From the NCBI GenBank assembly GCA_048013815.1, contig CM106585.1, positions 12,772,001 through 12,836,000 of the forward strand: a stretch of DNA of 64,000 bases. The letters run 5' to 3'. The notes below the pieces were generated by a model. That model worked only from the letters and a program-made list of their open reading frames with translations. It searched no databases and had not been told where the DNA came from. A program made the translations under genes and the position numbers. The DNA comes from Setoptus koraiensis. Its lineage: Eukaryota; Arthropoda. Positions 19,819 to 32,419 of the stretch are shown piece after piece; the stretch's first letter is position 1, and each line of letters starts with the position of its first letter.

Positions 19819-22800
19819 ATATACAGACAAAGATACACAAACATATACACAGGCAGAGATAGTATATAATCAGTCAATTTTTCACTATTTCTAGGCGGTG
19901 GTGAGAATAAGAAACCTGTCTCACTCGCACTCAACACTGCATAGCCAACGAAGAAACCGACCTGGCTGGCCGGACACACAGCCAAGTCAATCAGTTACAC
20001 TCCTTTCTCATGCCTGATTAACTATTCTCCTTCTTACACCTTGTCTACTTGTGCCATCTAGCTGGCCGAACTGCCCTCTTATTATCTTAGCGAGCGAGCG
20101 AGTGAGCAAGCGAGAGAAAGAGAGAGAAAGAGAGAGGAGGGCTGGATTGAGAGAACCACTTCCACGATAACAACAGTACCTGAGCTGATACGCTAGAGAC
20201 ACTCTACGACAACAAAGTCTGCCAACAGCAACAACAACAGGTACTACTACAACTACAACTGCGACTGCAACTGCGACTACAACCATTGCACTGCGATAGC
20301 ATCTAGGATTTAGAGCAACAGGTGAATGGTTTGAGTAAACTCTGCGTCGGTTTTTCATGTTGATACTTGCCCAAACTGGCCGATAAATGAATTATCGGAA
20401 ACTGAAACTATGGATGGTGTAATGAAGGGCTTCAACGTGAGATGGTTGCTGAAATTTAGCTACTGATCATGGCGACAGGGGCAACGAACCAAATTCATTA
20501 ACGACATCCTAGGTGATGGTGAACAACCAAGGAGAAATCTTTTGGTCTTTTGGTGGAGCGCAGCAACATTCGTGGACATGCTTTGCATGCGATGGCATCA
20601 CTTAACAACTGTTTATAACATAATACAACCATATACTAGACGATTGCAGTGAGAATGCATGGCTGATTAGATCAAGTTTTAAAAATACATTTAGACAGAC
20701 ATTGTGAACACTCAGTTGTGTAGTATTTGATTCTTTGATGGGCTCTATTTTCGCTCTCTATATCTGAATGTGATTGTCGACTGGCCGAGCAAGGTATCAT
20801 TAGGAGCAACTATTGCGCAACAGCAAGCCATGTTACATCAATTATCCTTTTGTCGGACTTTTTGGCGTTTATTAGAGAAGAGGACTCGGAGTAACAACAA
20901 CAACAACAACAGAGATGGCATCAACAATGAATAACAAGTGGAATTCACATGCCAGCTGGCCAGTGCTAACAGACCAACAAATGTAAAATTTGTGTCCAGC
21001 GTCCAATGGACAGGACAAACTATGCAAGATGAACACTCAGAAACTCACCATTCTTTTGCATTCCTCATGCAGACCACTGCTGCTTCTTTTGTCAATTACA
21101 GTATTTCCCCATTATTAGACACTAAGCCAGCAGCTAAATAAATGAACTGGCTGGCACCAAGACTTTGCTGTCAGTAATCGGCATCGTGTACAGAAATAAA
21201 GAGGACGAATGAGAGTAAAATAAAGAAACGAGAAAGAGAAGTAGAAAAATGGCGGTCGTGCAACAAGTTGTCAAACTGCCCGATGATACAGGCGCCGTAT
21301 AAGCGGCTTGCCTACCTGTGGCGATTATAATCATTTGAAATTACGTTTAGTTAGTGTGTGTGTGTGTCGTGTTATTGCAAATGCAATAAGCTGTAGTAAG
21401 CAGTAATGCTGAAACTGATATAAACCGATTGTACATGATAATACAATAAATCAGAGCAGTTGTTGTTTGCATCACACTGCCCCAAGCTATTTATTACATG
21501 TTGCTCTCTTGTGTCTGTCATGACCCGGTCGAAACCCTTCTCCATCTTATTTCATTAGTTCGTCATTTCATTGATAAACGTAGTTGAACCACTAACATCA
21601 CCTGGAGAGATTAAATTGACGATCGTTCTTAAGTGATTTCTGTCCGTTGACAACTTGCGATCTAGTTGCGGAAGTGTTGCGCGCGAGCCAGCCAGCCAAC
21701 AACGATATCCAGCTTCAAATGATTGGTGTCCAGTTGAGCTCTTTGTTGTCTTTTGGTCACTGTTACTTACGCAATCGGATCAATTCTTTCTGATCATGTT
21801 CAATTGATACGCCTGGTGAACCCACTGTACCTGTGGAATTTGTCGGATTTCATCTCGATTGCTGGACCGTTTCGCGCCACCAACAGCCAAATATGCATGT
21901 GGTGGAATTGATTGATTGATTGCCGGTGCGAACTAGCAGTCTTTCACAAAATAACAAAGCAAGAAAAACAATTTGTCCTAGCACCTGTAAACTTATAATA
22001 ATGATATGAATGAATCACAAGGCGAAAATCACTCACTTACTAACAAATTGTAAATCATATTGCTCAATCTATCTATCAACATAAGTTTTGCATATATAGT
22101 GCACTCGAGGGTTGACTTTCGAATCTGCCAGAGCGCATGCATTGTGCAAAGTTCATATTTGCGAAGGCATGCGTCAGGTGAGTGCGGCATGGTTGTTTGT
22201 GCAATGTAAATTCCCGGCAGCCTGACGTGTCGGGCCAGATTTCCACTTGTTTTATTTTCATCATTTTCAAATAAAGAAACCCGGCCGGCGGTGATATTGC
22301 CGCCGAAAAAACCCCTGTCTCACCGTTAATCCATCCACTTGTGATAATATATCGTCTCACAATCGGCATAGTTGGAAACTAACAGTGGCAACAGTTCTGG
22401 CAATTATCATATGTATCCTTCAACACTTCAATATTACTATTTGTATCCGGCACCATTATCATTTTGTTGATATACATACTACTGTACTCGATGTCTGTTG
22501 GCCAACAACAATCGATTGGCTCGCCTTCACTATTATGGTTGACATTTATCATCATTATCACACAACACGATCTTTAGGCAACATTAGTAAGATTTGAACA
22601 AGACTTTCGATTATTACTACTACTGAATTATCACTATTTGCTTGTTTGTCTCGCATGACGATGATACGTCTCTATTTGTCGACAACGAGCAGCCACCATA
22701 TAGCCACATATACATAGGCCAGTATTATCCTGCCATCGAAAGCTGTTAGCATCTTGACGGAGGGAGGAATGCCGAAAGTCAATACTCTAATTTTGTTATT

Positions 22801-22954
22801 AGCATTGAAATAATATATCCATTTTATATAGCAGTGACATCACTTACTATTATTAGTTGTAATCTACATTATTAAAAAGCCTGTGACGGAATATTCGAAG
22901 GTTGTCACGTATGATACGCCCGGGACTAGTTACTATTAATTAGCACAATTAATT
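18657..22954. other. Intergenic region of 4.3 kb with simple repeats
   Basis: No gene is supported between the 5' ends of TMEM135 and the S1P phosphatase, which are transcribed apart. Simple sequence includes (TA)n then (TG)n at about 19,783-19,818, a GAGC/GAGA purine tract at about 20,085-20,140, an ACAACTGCGACT-type array at about 20,220-20,285, and (CAA)n near 20,893-20,910. Short open frames here show no family resemblance or biased composition. Confidence 0.5.
19783..19820. repeat. (TA)n(TG)n microsatellite
   Basis: An alternating TA run passes directly into a TG run. Confidence 0.9.
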
Positions 22955-24303
22955 ATGTCAGCCAGCAAGATGACTGTCTCCGTTGGCGATATGCTAACCT
23001 CCTCCAAGTTACCAAATATAGTCAAGAATTTAAACCATGTGGATCATGTGGTCAACTTTCAGAGATTTTTTGGTATATCACCCAAAACAAGACACAATAA
23101 TAATTTGATGAATGTGTCTCAAAACAATAGTGACAACAACAAAACAAACAAGACCAACAACAATAGAGGACCCAGCACCAAAACTACCCTCGTCTCACAT
23201 CATGAGTCAGTGATAGAATCTATGTCTTGGTATTACTTCTTTCGTACAATGTCCAGCTTGGCAAATGAAAAATTCACCACACTACTATTCGCCTATCTAT
23301 TCTGGAACTCCGATAATCTAATCGCTCGCCAACTAATTTTAGCCTGGTTTTTTGTGTTATTCATTGGACAGTTACTCAAGGATATCCTCAAAATGTCCAG
23401 GCCTGCCTCTCCACCTGTAGTTGTTTTTGAGTCAAATTACGCAAACGAGTACGGCATGCCCTCCACACACGCCATGGTGGGCACCTCCATACCGGTAGTC
23501 ATGTCTTTCCTATTGAACAAACGATTTCAGGTAAGTCCAATCTCAAAATCATTATTTCCATCATGGTCAATCGATATTGTCGTTGTCATCAGTCATTATT
23601 CTATCTCACCATTTATACCATTGATATTATACAGTTTCCACTAGTGCCCATGCTAGTAGCCTCAGTGTTATGGTCAATACCCATCTGTATGTCTCGTTTA
23701 TACTTGGGAATGCACTCAATACTTGAAATATTAGCTGGACTATTTCTCACAGTGATCATCTTGAGCATTGTATTGCCATTGTTGGATTTTTTGGACTTTT
23801 TCATTTTGACTTGCTCCTATTGGATTCCTATATCTATATTTGTTACGACATTCCTGGCCTACATGTATCCACAACCCCTATTTTTCTCGCCAACACGTGG
23901 AGATAGTTGCACATCTTTGGGCGCCTTCTCTGGCCTGACAATTGGAAGTTGGCTTAATTATAGATATTTAGATAGTAAAATTATATCAGGAACAATACAC
24001 TCAACCGGTCATGATGACCAAAGTTTATCATTTATTCTAGTTAGCGTGAACGACCTTGTAAATATTGTCGTCACACAATGCTCAAGATGGTTAATAGGAA
24101 TATTTGTAGTGTTGGCGGGCAGGGAAATTCTCAACAAGCTATTATACAGCTTCTTGTGTTGGCTGCATTCTCTGGACCCCAAAAACAAGCTAACCAAGTA
24201 TGACAAAAGAGTAGAAGTACCCCTGAAATTAATTGTTTACACATTTGTTGGGGCAGCATTAAGCTGTTTCTCGCCCTTTGCCATGGGCATATTAGGTGTA
24301 TAG
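22955..24303 (+). CDS. SGPP1: Sphingosine-1-phosphate phosphatase
   Basis: Two exons, 22955-23530 and 23635-24303, join in phase 0 and encode 414 residues (human SGPP1 441). The enzyme removes phosphate from sphingosine 1-phosphate in the endoplasmic reticulum, lowering that signal and feeding ceramide salvage. It belongs to the PAP2 superfamily: motif C1 is KDILKMSRP, C2 is PSTHA with the catalytic His, and C3 is SRLYLGMH followed by SILE. The third position after the C3 histidine block is Glu where human SGPP1 has Asp. Multiple membrane helices follow, with FFSPTRGDSCTSLGAFSG matching the family's STSRGDTAEILG region. The first 85 residues are polar with an Asn/Lys run, like the variable cytosolic N-terminus of relatives. 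ATTAAA at 24314-24319 is a possible polyadenylation signal. SGPP1 versus SGPP2 is not resolved. Confidence 0.92.
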
Positions 24304-26227
24304 TTGGTTATTCATTAAAAATTTCGTAATCAAGACAATCTTGATAGATTCCAATACAGTCAGCCGAGGTTGGACAGAACCAATCACTTTTGATTCCGCG
24401 GACCTCATCGGCCTTCATTGATAACAAAGAGGTCATGAAACTTTAACACTTTAGAATAGGATTTTTACCATCAACCTAAGTGGATATGTGCGAGTCGATT
24501 TCGTTGGAGGAGAATTGGAGTCAACTAACGAATGAATCAAGACGAAAGAAAAGAAAATGCTCGTCTCCTCGAGGAAAATCACTAAGGCTGAGAAGTCTAA
24601 ACTCTTGACTAACTTATCTCCGTATTATGAAACCAAATTATGTCACCTGTGAATCAAAAGGCGAGTTAGTTCAATGAGACTTGTTGAAGATGCGGCATTC
24701 GTGTTAAGTTTGTGATCAGTTCTATAGCAAGACTCAGAAGTTTACTTTAACTACATTGTATAGTGTATTGATCTATTCTGATCAGCAATCACATCAGAGA
24801 TTAGACTTGAAAATAGTTGTTTTTGTTGTCGTAGGTGATTATTTAATTGATAAACTTCAATACTTGAATAGTCATTAGTTAGGGCGTGAGTTCATCGACA
24901 TTTTATCACCAAGGTTGATTGAGCTTTCTATGTAAACATCATGTCTGATAGATGGAGTTTACCGAAATCTTCGTTCCGACTGAGTACACCATTGTTCAGT
25001 TGATCATTTTCAATACAATCCAGTTATTCTAGTCACGCCGGGACACAAGAAACAACATCATCGCTCTTTTCGTTACAATCATTCGTTACTGTCTGATGAA
25101 AATTGCATGAATCCCTCAAGTCACATGCTCTGATTAAATATCTTCAAATGATGTAAATTCCTGTACACTTTGCACTATAGCTTTCTAGTTCATGTTTTGG
25201 AAGAATCTTGAATTTTTCATGCCTGAGTGACTACCAAGTGAGCCGGCCTATCTCAACTGTCGTCGACTTTCGATTTTTTATCAGACTTGAACTGCTAAAG
25301 TAGTTTCGGACGTTTCTCAATGAGTGGACATTAAATTTTAATTATTAAATAAAGGCTTAAGTAAATCAACTCGTTTTTCAACTGTGAATAATTAAAGTTA
25401 GCAGAGTTAAATAGAACCAAGTTTGAAATTGACAACGCCAACTTAATCAATTAATAATATGTAATAGTTGAAATAGTTCAATTTGGAATTTTTTCATTTT
25501 TTGGTAGAACAAGGAAAATATTGATTTTGTTTCTGATGCCATAATGTTTCATTTTGTTGTATCCGAGCGAAAAAACTAGTGTTCTATCAAAATCAAGCAG
25601 CAACTAATCTAATGTGAATTTGTTACACAGTCTAACTGATGCGAAGTCCCCTCATGTTAGATATGGTCAGTGCCGAAATATGTAGTATGATTCAAGATGA
25701 GATTCATTTGATAATTTTCTATGGATTCATCAGACGATTGCCAATATAATATTAATTATCCATCGGATATATCATCGCAAAATAATGATCAAGGCAATAG
25801 TACAAGAAGCACAGAAAAATACAATTTTACCGATAACAATAATAAAATATCAACAAATAGTTGCATGCTTAAATTACGGAAATTTTCAAGAGGCCCAATT
25901 GAGAATGGAAAAGATAAGAATATCAGACAAGCAAGTGACAAAGAATACAAGCCAAACAACAGTACGATTAGTGATGAGCAAGAAATTGCAATTAGATCTC
26001 AGCAACGTAGAGATAATATTCAGATTAGATCAACTAAATGGGCTAAAATAATCGTGTGTAGTCCATTATTATTGTTGAATTTCAGGAATCAATACTGTTC
26101 CAATGGATCAGGACATTGTCTTCAGACTATTATAAGTCTGTATAGTGTTGATAGTGTCTTGACACAAACGAAACATCAACAAGGTACAAACTTTTTTGGA
26201 GAATATCATAGAAACTATCGTTATAGA
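24304..26227. other. Intergenic and probable 5' untranslated sequence
   Basis: No gene is recognised from 24,304 to about 25,700. From 25,721 the sequence is open and in frame with the next gene, but it is AT-rich, Asn/Ile/Lys-biased and leads into an internal signal peptide. A polypyrimidine-like TTGTTGAATTTCAG ending at 26,085 could be a splice acceptor. I therefore treat most of it as non-coding, with moderate doubt. Confidence 0.4.
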
Positions 26228-29200
26228 ATGATGAAAAATATTAGGCCTAAATTGTTCTTATTGGAGGTTTTCTTCATCTGTTGTTTGGCCGTTGCTGATA
26301 AATCTGTTGACACTCATCCAGACTTATTTCACGCAACCACTTCAGCAAAGATTCAAAGATTTCACAATGGCAATTGTTTGTTCAAAAACGCAACATCATC
26401 CAACAAATTAGGTAGTGATGGTGCACAAACAAATGACCAACACCAACCAAATCAAGAAAAGTGGCAGTCTAGTCAACAAAGCAACAAATCATCAACCACA
26501 GTTCCAAATGGGAATGACCCAAAACAAATTATTCCCGCTAGTGCAACAGTTTTGCATGATTGGCCCAAAGATCCTACAACAATTAAGCTGGACAATCCAA
26601 AAGAGTCGGGTTCAAGTCAGCCTAGAATAATAGTGTTGCCCCCAATGGATATCAATCCCGACGCGATTGAGTCGCACGTTCATTCTGTTTCTAAGCTTGC
26701 CAGCCACGAAAATCATCATCAGACAGCTAGTGATTATCAGCAACATGATTACGCTAACAATGGGGTGCCATCAAGCATGGCGTACCCGACTGTTATTGAT
26801 TTGAGTAACCAGAGCCAGCGAAGGAGAGGGCCGCGATCGTGGTTTCGGAATAGATTTATGTTTAAAAGAAGAAAAAATTCCCGAATGGACAATGATGACC
26901 TAGTCAGAAGCTCCATCAAGAAAGGAAAATTTCTTTCAATTATCCCTGTACCATTGTTTAAAAGTATGAAAGATGGCACAACTGGCCCGTCAAAACCAAG
27001 AGAACGCCGTCAAGCCAACTATGTCAATACTAATGGGGCTCAACCTGCACCAGCACCAGCACCATTACCGGTGCCGGTGCCGGATGTCGAGACGGAAAGC
27101 CTGCGACAGAGTGCAGTGCCAATAGAAAATCGCCAACAACAATCGCCTGCTTCGATTGTTTTGAATTTGTTGGGTCTGCAACCGATTCAAGCTGGATTGT
27201 CGTCGACTCCGACAACGGGTTTATTGCAGCCAAGATTCACATTGCAATCGTTGGTTAGATCATTAGATTGGTCAAGCATTCTCAATCAAGTGATTGACTC
27301 GATGTTGTTAGCGATGCGCACTATAATGACACAAATTTTACAGCAGTTTTATGATACGTTGCCACAAAATTTTGCCAATATGGCCCAGCTACTCTCCAAT
27401 ATATTGAATGCCATTACAGTGAACAATCCACTTTTAGTTAACGCTCCAATGTTGGGTCAGTTCCGTAATGCACAATCACCGAATCCGTTGATCTTACTGG
27501 CTGCACAAATGCTTGCACCGTCACAGAATGTGATTGTCACCAAACAACAACAACCGGATATTATTGATCGTTTTGCGCCCAATTCCACGCAATCATTATT
27601 GAACTCGCAGAAAAACTCAAGTCCAAAGTCAGACAACAACAGCAACAGCGGACTTGCCAGCACCGCAGAAATTGTGGCCAATCAGTTGAGATTGATTGAA
27701 GAGGGCACAAAGATTTTGAAAAATCTTGCCCAATTGCAGACATTACAAATGCGTCAAAATTTCGTTTCGCCGACAAACGAACAGCAGCAGCAGCAGCAGC
27801 CCAACAAATCGCAGCAATCCAATGGCAACCAGACAACACAATCAGGTAACGCGAGGAGGAAACGTCAAACAACAAGACTAGATTATTCCAGCGGAACGAC
27901 AATCAGAGACAAACTTGAGCAATTGATGGGCGCAAGAAAATTTTCAATACGAAATATCGAAAAACGCAGTCTGGGCAGTTTGTTGCTGTTTGGCCCCTTC
28001 AGTCGGCTCTACATGGGCATGCTGGCCCACAGAATGATGAAATTTCAATCAAACATACTTACCCAGGCGATATTGGGCGAATTGGTGCGTCGATTCATTG
28101 TGCCAAGTGTCAGCGCAACGCTCGGTCCAGTGGCCAGCCAAATGTTGACCAGTACACTGAGTCAGGTGAAGAACAGTCTGAACAACGGTCAATATCCGAA
28201 TCAATTGTCACTGTCACCGGCGCCAGTGGTGGCTGGCACAACCACTGATCACAGTGATCCACACAAGACTTCCGGAAATCATCAGCAGCAGCAGCATTCA
28301 ACGAGCCAGGACAATACAAATAAAGAGGCCAGTGGCGCTGGCAAACAAAACAACGGTCAGTCTAGGCAGTCACATTTTAAGCGTTTGCAATCACCCGATG
28401 AACAAGATTGTCTTGAGGCGGCCGACAACGAGGCAAATTACGCGGACAAACTAAATCACAATGTCAGCCCCTTGGATGCCTTCGTCGAATCAATGCACAA
28501 TCAAAGACCATTGATCAATGTAGACGAGTCGGCCATATCGTTGCAATTGCCACAATCGCAAGCCTCCATTTCCATACCAACTCTGGCCGCCTGGCCCGAA
28601 AGTGTACAAAGTTTAGTTCACGCTCTCGCCAAAACGATGCTCGCCAACGGGGGCGCCAGCTCTCTCATATCTGCACTTCCGTTTCATGCTCAATCAGCGT
28701 CACTGTTGAGTCAATCGCCTCTATTTGCATTATTGTCGTCCAATCAGCATCGTACCAAAAATCACTATGGAACAAAGAAATCTATTCCCAATCTGGATTC
28801 CCTATTCAATCATCAGCATCCCGCAAGATTGCATCCACTTGTGCGCCGGCTACCGCCGCCCTTCCCAACAGATAATCACAATTTGATTTATCCGCCCCTG
28901 GGCCAGCGTCACCTGAGAGACCAATTGCTGCTAAATCATCATGACGAAAATCCAATATTGGCCGCCCTACTGAAACAGCAACTATTTCCGCCGGCATTGA
29001 GCCAGCTCGACACTCACACCCAAATGAAATCGCCCTCGCTACCGCACAATTTTCTGGCGTCAGAGGGCCCGCTAGATGTTCCGTCTGCCTTGTTGGCAGG
29101 CACTGCTGATTCGATTGATTCAACAATGAGCCAGCCACAATTATCCGGCTTAAATGAGGCGCTGAAGAAAATGAAAATTGAACAATTGTTGGATACGCTC

Positions 29201-32011
29201 AACTTGATCACTTCATCAGCGGGCAGTATCAATAGGACTCAATCGTTGATTGACAGCAGCCACTCGTTTAATGCCAAGCCCGCAGCCACACTAGCCAATG
29301 ATCAAGACCTGAATCAATTGCTCAACAGAAATCTTTTAGAATTGTTGAGGAAACATCAGGCTGCTCAGGCCGCAACACCGTCGTCGGTGTCAGCCGAGAC
29401 TCTAGCCAATGATATTTTACGAAGTGCCTTGGAGGCTGCCGCCTCATCCTCGAAGAAGCAACAAAATTTAATTAGCAATGCCACCAAGTCCGCATCAGAT
29501 TTGCTCACCAGTCATTTCGGTTCGCTGCTTCAGGGTATTGATTTGTCTGGTCGTACAACAACAACAACAACAACGCAAGACGGTGCAGTTAGCAACAACC
29601 AGTTAACAACAAATTTGTCCGATGAAGACCAACTGTCAAAACTGTCACCTGTCGCCGATACTGATAGCACGCTCGCCGGTCCCGAAATTGTCGATAGTAT
29701 CAATGATGATAGCCTCAATTCGAACAACCAAGTGGATGAGGATCAATTTATAAAAGAGGACAGAGACAGGCCAGAGGTGGTTAGCGAGTCGGCCAACATC
29801 TTGAATTATCGCAAACAGCAACACAACAATCATCAAGTTAACAAATTTAAACGACCCAATTCAAACCAAATTGCCCAATTGTCGAGGTCCAACTTCAGCG
29901 CCGAAGCGAAGCCCAACACTTCCGTTGAAGGTGGTGCACATTCCGAAAAGCAACAATCAATTGATTGGGTGAACAATAACAGAAAAGTCGACCCTAAAAA
30001 ATTAGTTAGCTCGAGCAATCGTCCGACTCAACTCAATCCAGTGTCGGCTAACTCTCATCATCTCCAGTCAGCTAAACAATATCCCAACTCTCCCGCTGAG
30101 AGCCATCACCACAACCACAATTCAAATTCAAATTTCAATCGAGACTCCAATGTGCCAGTAGAAAACAATGCAGATTTTATCAGTAATGTGCCAGCATTAC
30201 TAGTCAATATGACAGAAAATGATCTGTTCAATCAAATACCTCATATGGAACAATTACATAATGGCGTTACCACTATGCGAGCGCCAAACAATTTCGATAA
30301 AGAAGATAGTAATAAATTATCTGGTGTGGTCATTGATAAGAGCAGAAAACCACTTTGGGTTGATTTACAGCTAGACGCCGGTCATCATCCCACTATTCAT
30401 CAGATCCACGCACCTCATGTAAGAGATTATGCAATTCGAGAGCAACCCCAGACTCTTAAACATCACATCATTGACGCGAAACCTGGCCAAAGACTCGGCA
30501 CCCAACAAACGGTTGATGTCAATGATCCAAGGAGATCTCCCCAACATAATCCAAAAATCTACGCCGAGAACCAGTGGGGAGTTGCAAAAGATCAGCGACC
30601 AATTATTACGCAACAGCAGGATGTTTCAGCTCAACAAATTAACAGAAACCGAGAAACAATGGGCGTGCAGTCGCCCCCGCGCCATCAAGTCGAAATGAAA
30701 AGACATGCAACTTCCGTTGGGCCGAATTTCGATCGGGCCCCAGCCGAAGTGAGCACTCCTCAGAGGCAGCCCCCGTTGGTGAGGTCTCAATTTTCAGAGC
30801 AATTCGTCACTGCACAGCCACAAAGTTTCTCCAGAGAGCTAGTTATTTCGGGTCAATATGAGCACACACAATTCTTCAATCAGGCCCATCAAGTTCACGA
30901 TCAGCCATCTTATGAAGGATTTGCTAATCAAAAATTGTCACCTAGTCCGATAAACGACACTCTAAGTGGCACTCATCTAACTGTCAATCCGCAACAATTC
31001 AATGACGCAATGAAGGCGAAAACGATTCGACCAATGAAAACAACCGAATTCGATAGGGTGAAAAAGAAGAGGCACGGCAAAAGGAAAAGGAAAAAGAAGC
31101 TGAAAACTACTGTTAATAATAGCGGGATATCAAGTCTGTCCCCAATTGATGCAGGGGGCAATTTTAATGAAAAAGAAATGCCATCCAATCGATCGAATGA
31201 GTTGTCGCAGAACAAAGGCAATCAAGATTTGAACAATCTAGCCATGGCTCTGAATGTCATGAATATGGTCCTGTTAAACCAGAAACTCAGCTCGGATAAT
31301 ACCACTACTGTCAAAAACACTAGCTCGAATAATTCAGCATCTAGAGATATACCGGTGGATACGATGCAAACATCATTTCGATCGAGTTCCTTCCGGTCAA
31401 ACACATCAAAATTACCCATTCTCGTCTCTTCTAACAAACATACCAATACTACATCCAGACCTACTGACAGATCGCACGAGAAATTAATTATTTCTAAAAA
31501 CAAAAATGCTACCCAAGCCAAGTTGACCTCTCCAGACAATCCGAAAAGCGAAAATTCTAAAGAGACTTCTACAAGCAAACCACAAGTGGATCGACAATCA
31601 TCGCATGTGGAAATGAAGCTATCTAACAACTCATCAATGAAGCTTGATTCAGTCAGCGAAGATGACAAAAAAGAGCCCAAAAAAGTTTCAACATTTTCCA
31701 ATGATAGCGGCACACATCAATTTTTAAGCTTGCCCTCGTCAGAACATCAAGATACCGGTGTTAATATTTCGGTTGCGCTGACGAAAGAAGCAAGCAGTGA
31801 ATCAGGTAGCAAAAATGAAATTAAAATCAAAGATAATCACAAGCATGATGGAAATGAGCTTGGCATTTTAGACGAGCGAGAGCACGCAAGTAGATGGAAC
31901 GACATATTGATGCATTTGAACAGCAATGAAACCGGAAATAGTAGTGCTGTGAGAGTGCCAATAATGGAAAACACCGAAATCTCGAAGAAGATCGTCTCAC
32001 GTTCGGGCTGA
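26228..32011 (+). CDS. Giant secreted hydrophilic protein, function unknown
   Basis: One uninterrupted exon encodes about 1927 residues from ATG 26228. I chose this start because the next 25 residues form a good signal peptide (basic MMKNIRPK then LFLLEVFFICCLAVA); the frame also extends upstream to 25721, which would add 169 polar residues before the signal. The chain is mostly Gln/Asn/Ser/His-rich. Dibasic, furin-like sites stand out: RERRQ near residue 257, ARRKRQ near 542 and a Lys/Arg cluster KKKRHGKRKRKKKLK near 1611. Between them lie amphipathic Leu/Met-rich segments: LVRSLDWSSILNQVIDSML near 336, a longer one beginning LGSLLLFGPFSRLYMGML near 581, and SLVHALAKTMLANGG near 790. Cysteines are scarce. 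AATAAA at 32035-32040 follows the stop. I do not recognise the family; a cleaved extracellular or secretory-granule precursor is only inference. Confidence 0.72.
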   Translation: MMKNIRPKLFLLEVFFICCLAVADKSVDTHPDLFHATTSAKIQRFHNGNCLFKNATSSNKLGSDGAQTNDQHQPNQEKWQSSQQSNKSSTTVPNGNDPKQIIPASATVLHDWPKDPTTIKLDNPKESGSSQPRIIVLPPMDINPDAIESHVHSVSKLASHENHHQTASDYQQHDYANNGVPSSMAYPTVIDLSNQSQRRRGPRSWFRNRFMFKRRKNSRMDNDDLVRSSIKKGKFLSIIPVPLFKSMKDGTTGPSKPRERRQANYVNTNGAQPAPAPAPLPVPVPDVETESLRQSAVPIENRQQQSPASIVLNLLGLQPIQAGLSSTPTTGLLQPRFTLQSLVRSLDWSSILNQVIDSMLLAMRTIMTQILQQFYDTLPQNFANMAQLLSNILNAITVNNPLLVNAPMLGQFRNAQSPNPLILLAAQMLAPSQNVIVTKQQQPDIIDRFAPNSTQSLLNSQKNSSPKSDNNSNSGLASTAEIVANQLRLIEEGTKILKNLAQLQTLQMRQNFVSPTNEQQQQQQPNKSQQSNGNQTTQSGNARRKRQTTRLDYSSGTTIRDKLEQLMGARKFSIRNIEKRSLGSLLLFGPFSRLYMGMLAHRMMKFQSNILTQAILGELVRRFIVPSVSATLGPVASQMLTSTLSQVKNSLNNGQYPNQLSLSPAPVVAGTTTDHSDPHKTSGNHQQQQHSTSQDNTNKEASGAGKQNNGQSRQSHFKRLQSPDEQDCLEAADNEANYADKLNHNVSPLDAFVESMHNQRPLINVDESAISLQLPQSQASISIPTLAAWPESVQSLVHALAKTMLANGGASSLISALPFHAQSASLLSQSPLFALLSSNQHRTKNHYGTKKSIPNLDSLFNHQHPARLHPLVRRLPPPFPTDNHNLIYPPLGQRHLRDQLLLNHHDENPILAALLKQQLFPPALSQLDTHTQMKSPSLPHNFLASEGPLDVPSALLAGTADSIDSTMSQPQLSGLNEALKKMKIEQLLDTLNLITSSAGSINRTQSLIDSSHSFNAKPAATLANDQDLNQLLNRNLLELLRKHQAAQAATPSSVSAETLANDILRSALEAAASSSKKQQNLISNATKSASDLLTSHFGSLLQGIDLSGRTTTTTTTQDGAVSNNQLTTNLSDEDQLSKLSPVADTDSTLAGPEIVDSINDDSLNSNNQVDEDQFIKEDRDRPEVVSESANILNYRKQQHNNHQVNKFKRPNSNQIAQLSRSNFSAEAKPNTSVEGGAHSEKQQSIDWVNNNRKVDPKKLVSSSNRPTQLNPVSANSHHLQSAKQYPNSPAESHHHNHNSNSNFNRDSNVPVENNADFISNVPALLVNMTENDLFNQIPHMEQLHNGVTTMRAPNNFDKEDSNKLSGVVIDKSRKPLWVDLQLDAGHHPTIHQIHAPHVRDYAIREQPQTLKHHIIDAKPGQRLGTQQTVDVNDPRRSPQHNPKIYAENQWGVAKDQRPIITQQQDVSAQQINRNRETMGVQSPPRHQVEMKRHATSVGPNFDRAPAEVSTPQRQPPLVRSQFSEQFVTAQPQSFSRELVISGQYEHTQFFNQAHQVHDQPSYEGFANQKLSPSPINDTLSGTHLTVNPQQFNDAMKAKTIRPMKTTEFDRVKKKRHGKRKRKKKLKTTVNNSGISSLSPIDAGGNFNEKEMPSNRSNELSQNKGNQDLNNLAMALNVMNMVLLNQKLSSDNTTTVKNTSSNNSASRDIPVDTMQTSFRSSSFRSNTSKLPILVSSNKHTNTTSRPTDRSHEKLIISKNKNATQAKLTSPDNPKSENSKETSTSKPQVDRQSSHVEMKLSNNSSMKLDSVSEDDKKEPKKVSTFSNDSGTHQFLSLPSSEHQDTGVNISVALTKEASSESGSKNEIKIKDNHKHDGNELGILDEREHASRWNDILMHLNSNETGNSSAVRVPIMENTEISKKIVSRSG

Positions 32012-32419
32012 TTCTGACTATGCCATACCTAAACAATAAAATAAAACAAATAAAAATAAAATAAAATAAAACAAAACAGAATTGATAATAGAATTGACTT
32101 CATTGGCTTGCACAAATTGAGAGGACCCGCCAAGGCTTACTTCGACTAGCTGCACAAGTGAGTTCAGTTCGGGAATATGCATTCGAAGTGGCTTGGTATT
32201 GTTGCAAGAAACACTGTGCTTTTTGTGCCAACTGTATAAACTGAGAACTGGGCCTCTTTTCTCAAACTCCCGGCCTGAGTAGACCCCAGATTCGTTTAGC
32301 ACCCATTCAATAGATAGCGCCTCTGTTCCGCGTACGCGCTGACGTAGCACTTTTATCAGCACGTTCAACCACTTTGGGGTTCGATCACATCACAACTATT
32401 TATTCACTGACAGAGCATG

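Noticed and set aside
25721-26227. N-terminal extension of the giant secreted protein
   Set aside because: It would bury a good signal peptide 170 residues inside the chain, its composition is that of AT-rich non-coding DNA, and a possible splice acceptor ends at 26,085.
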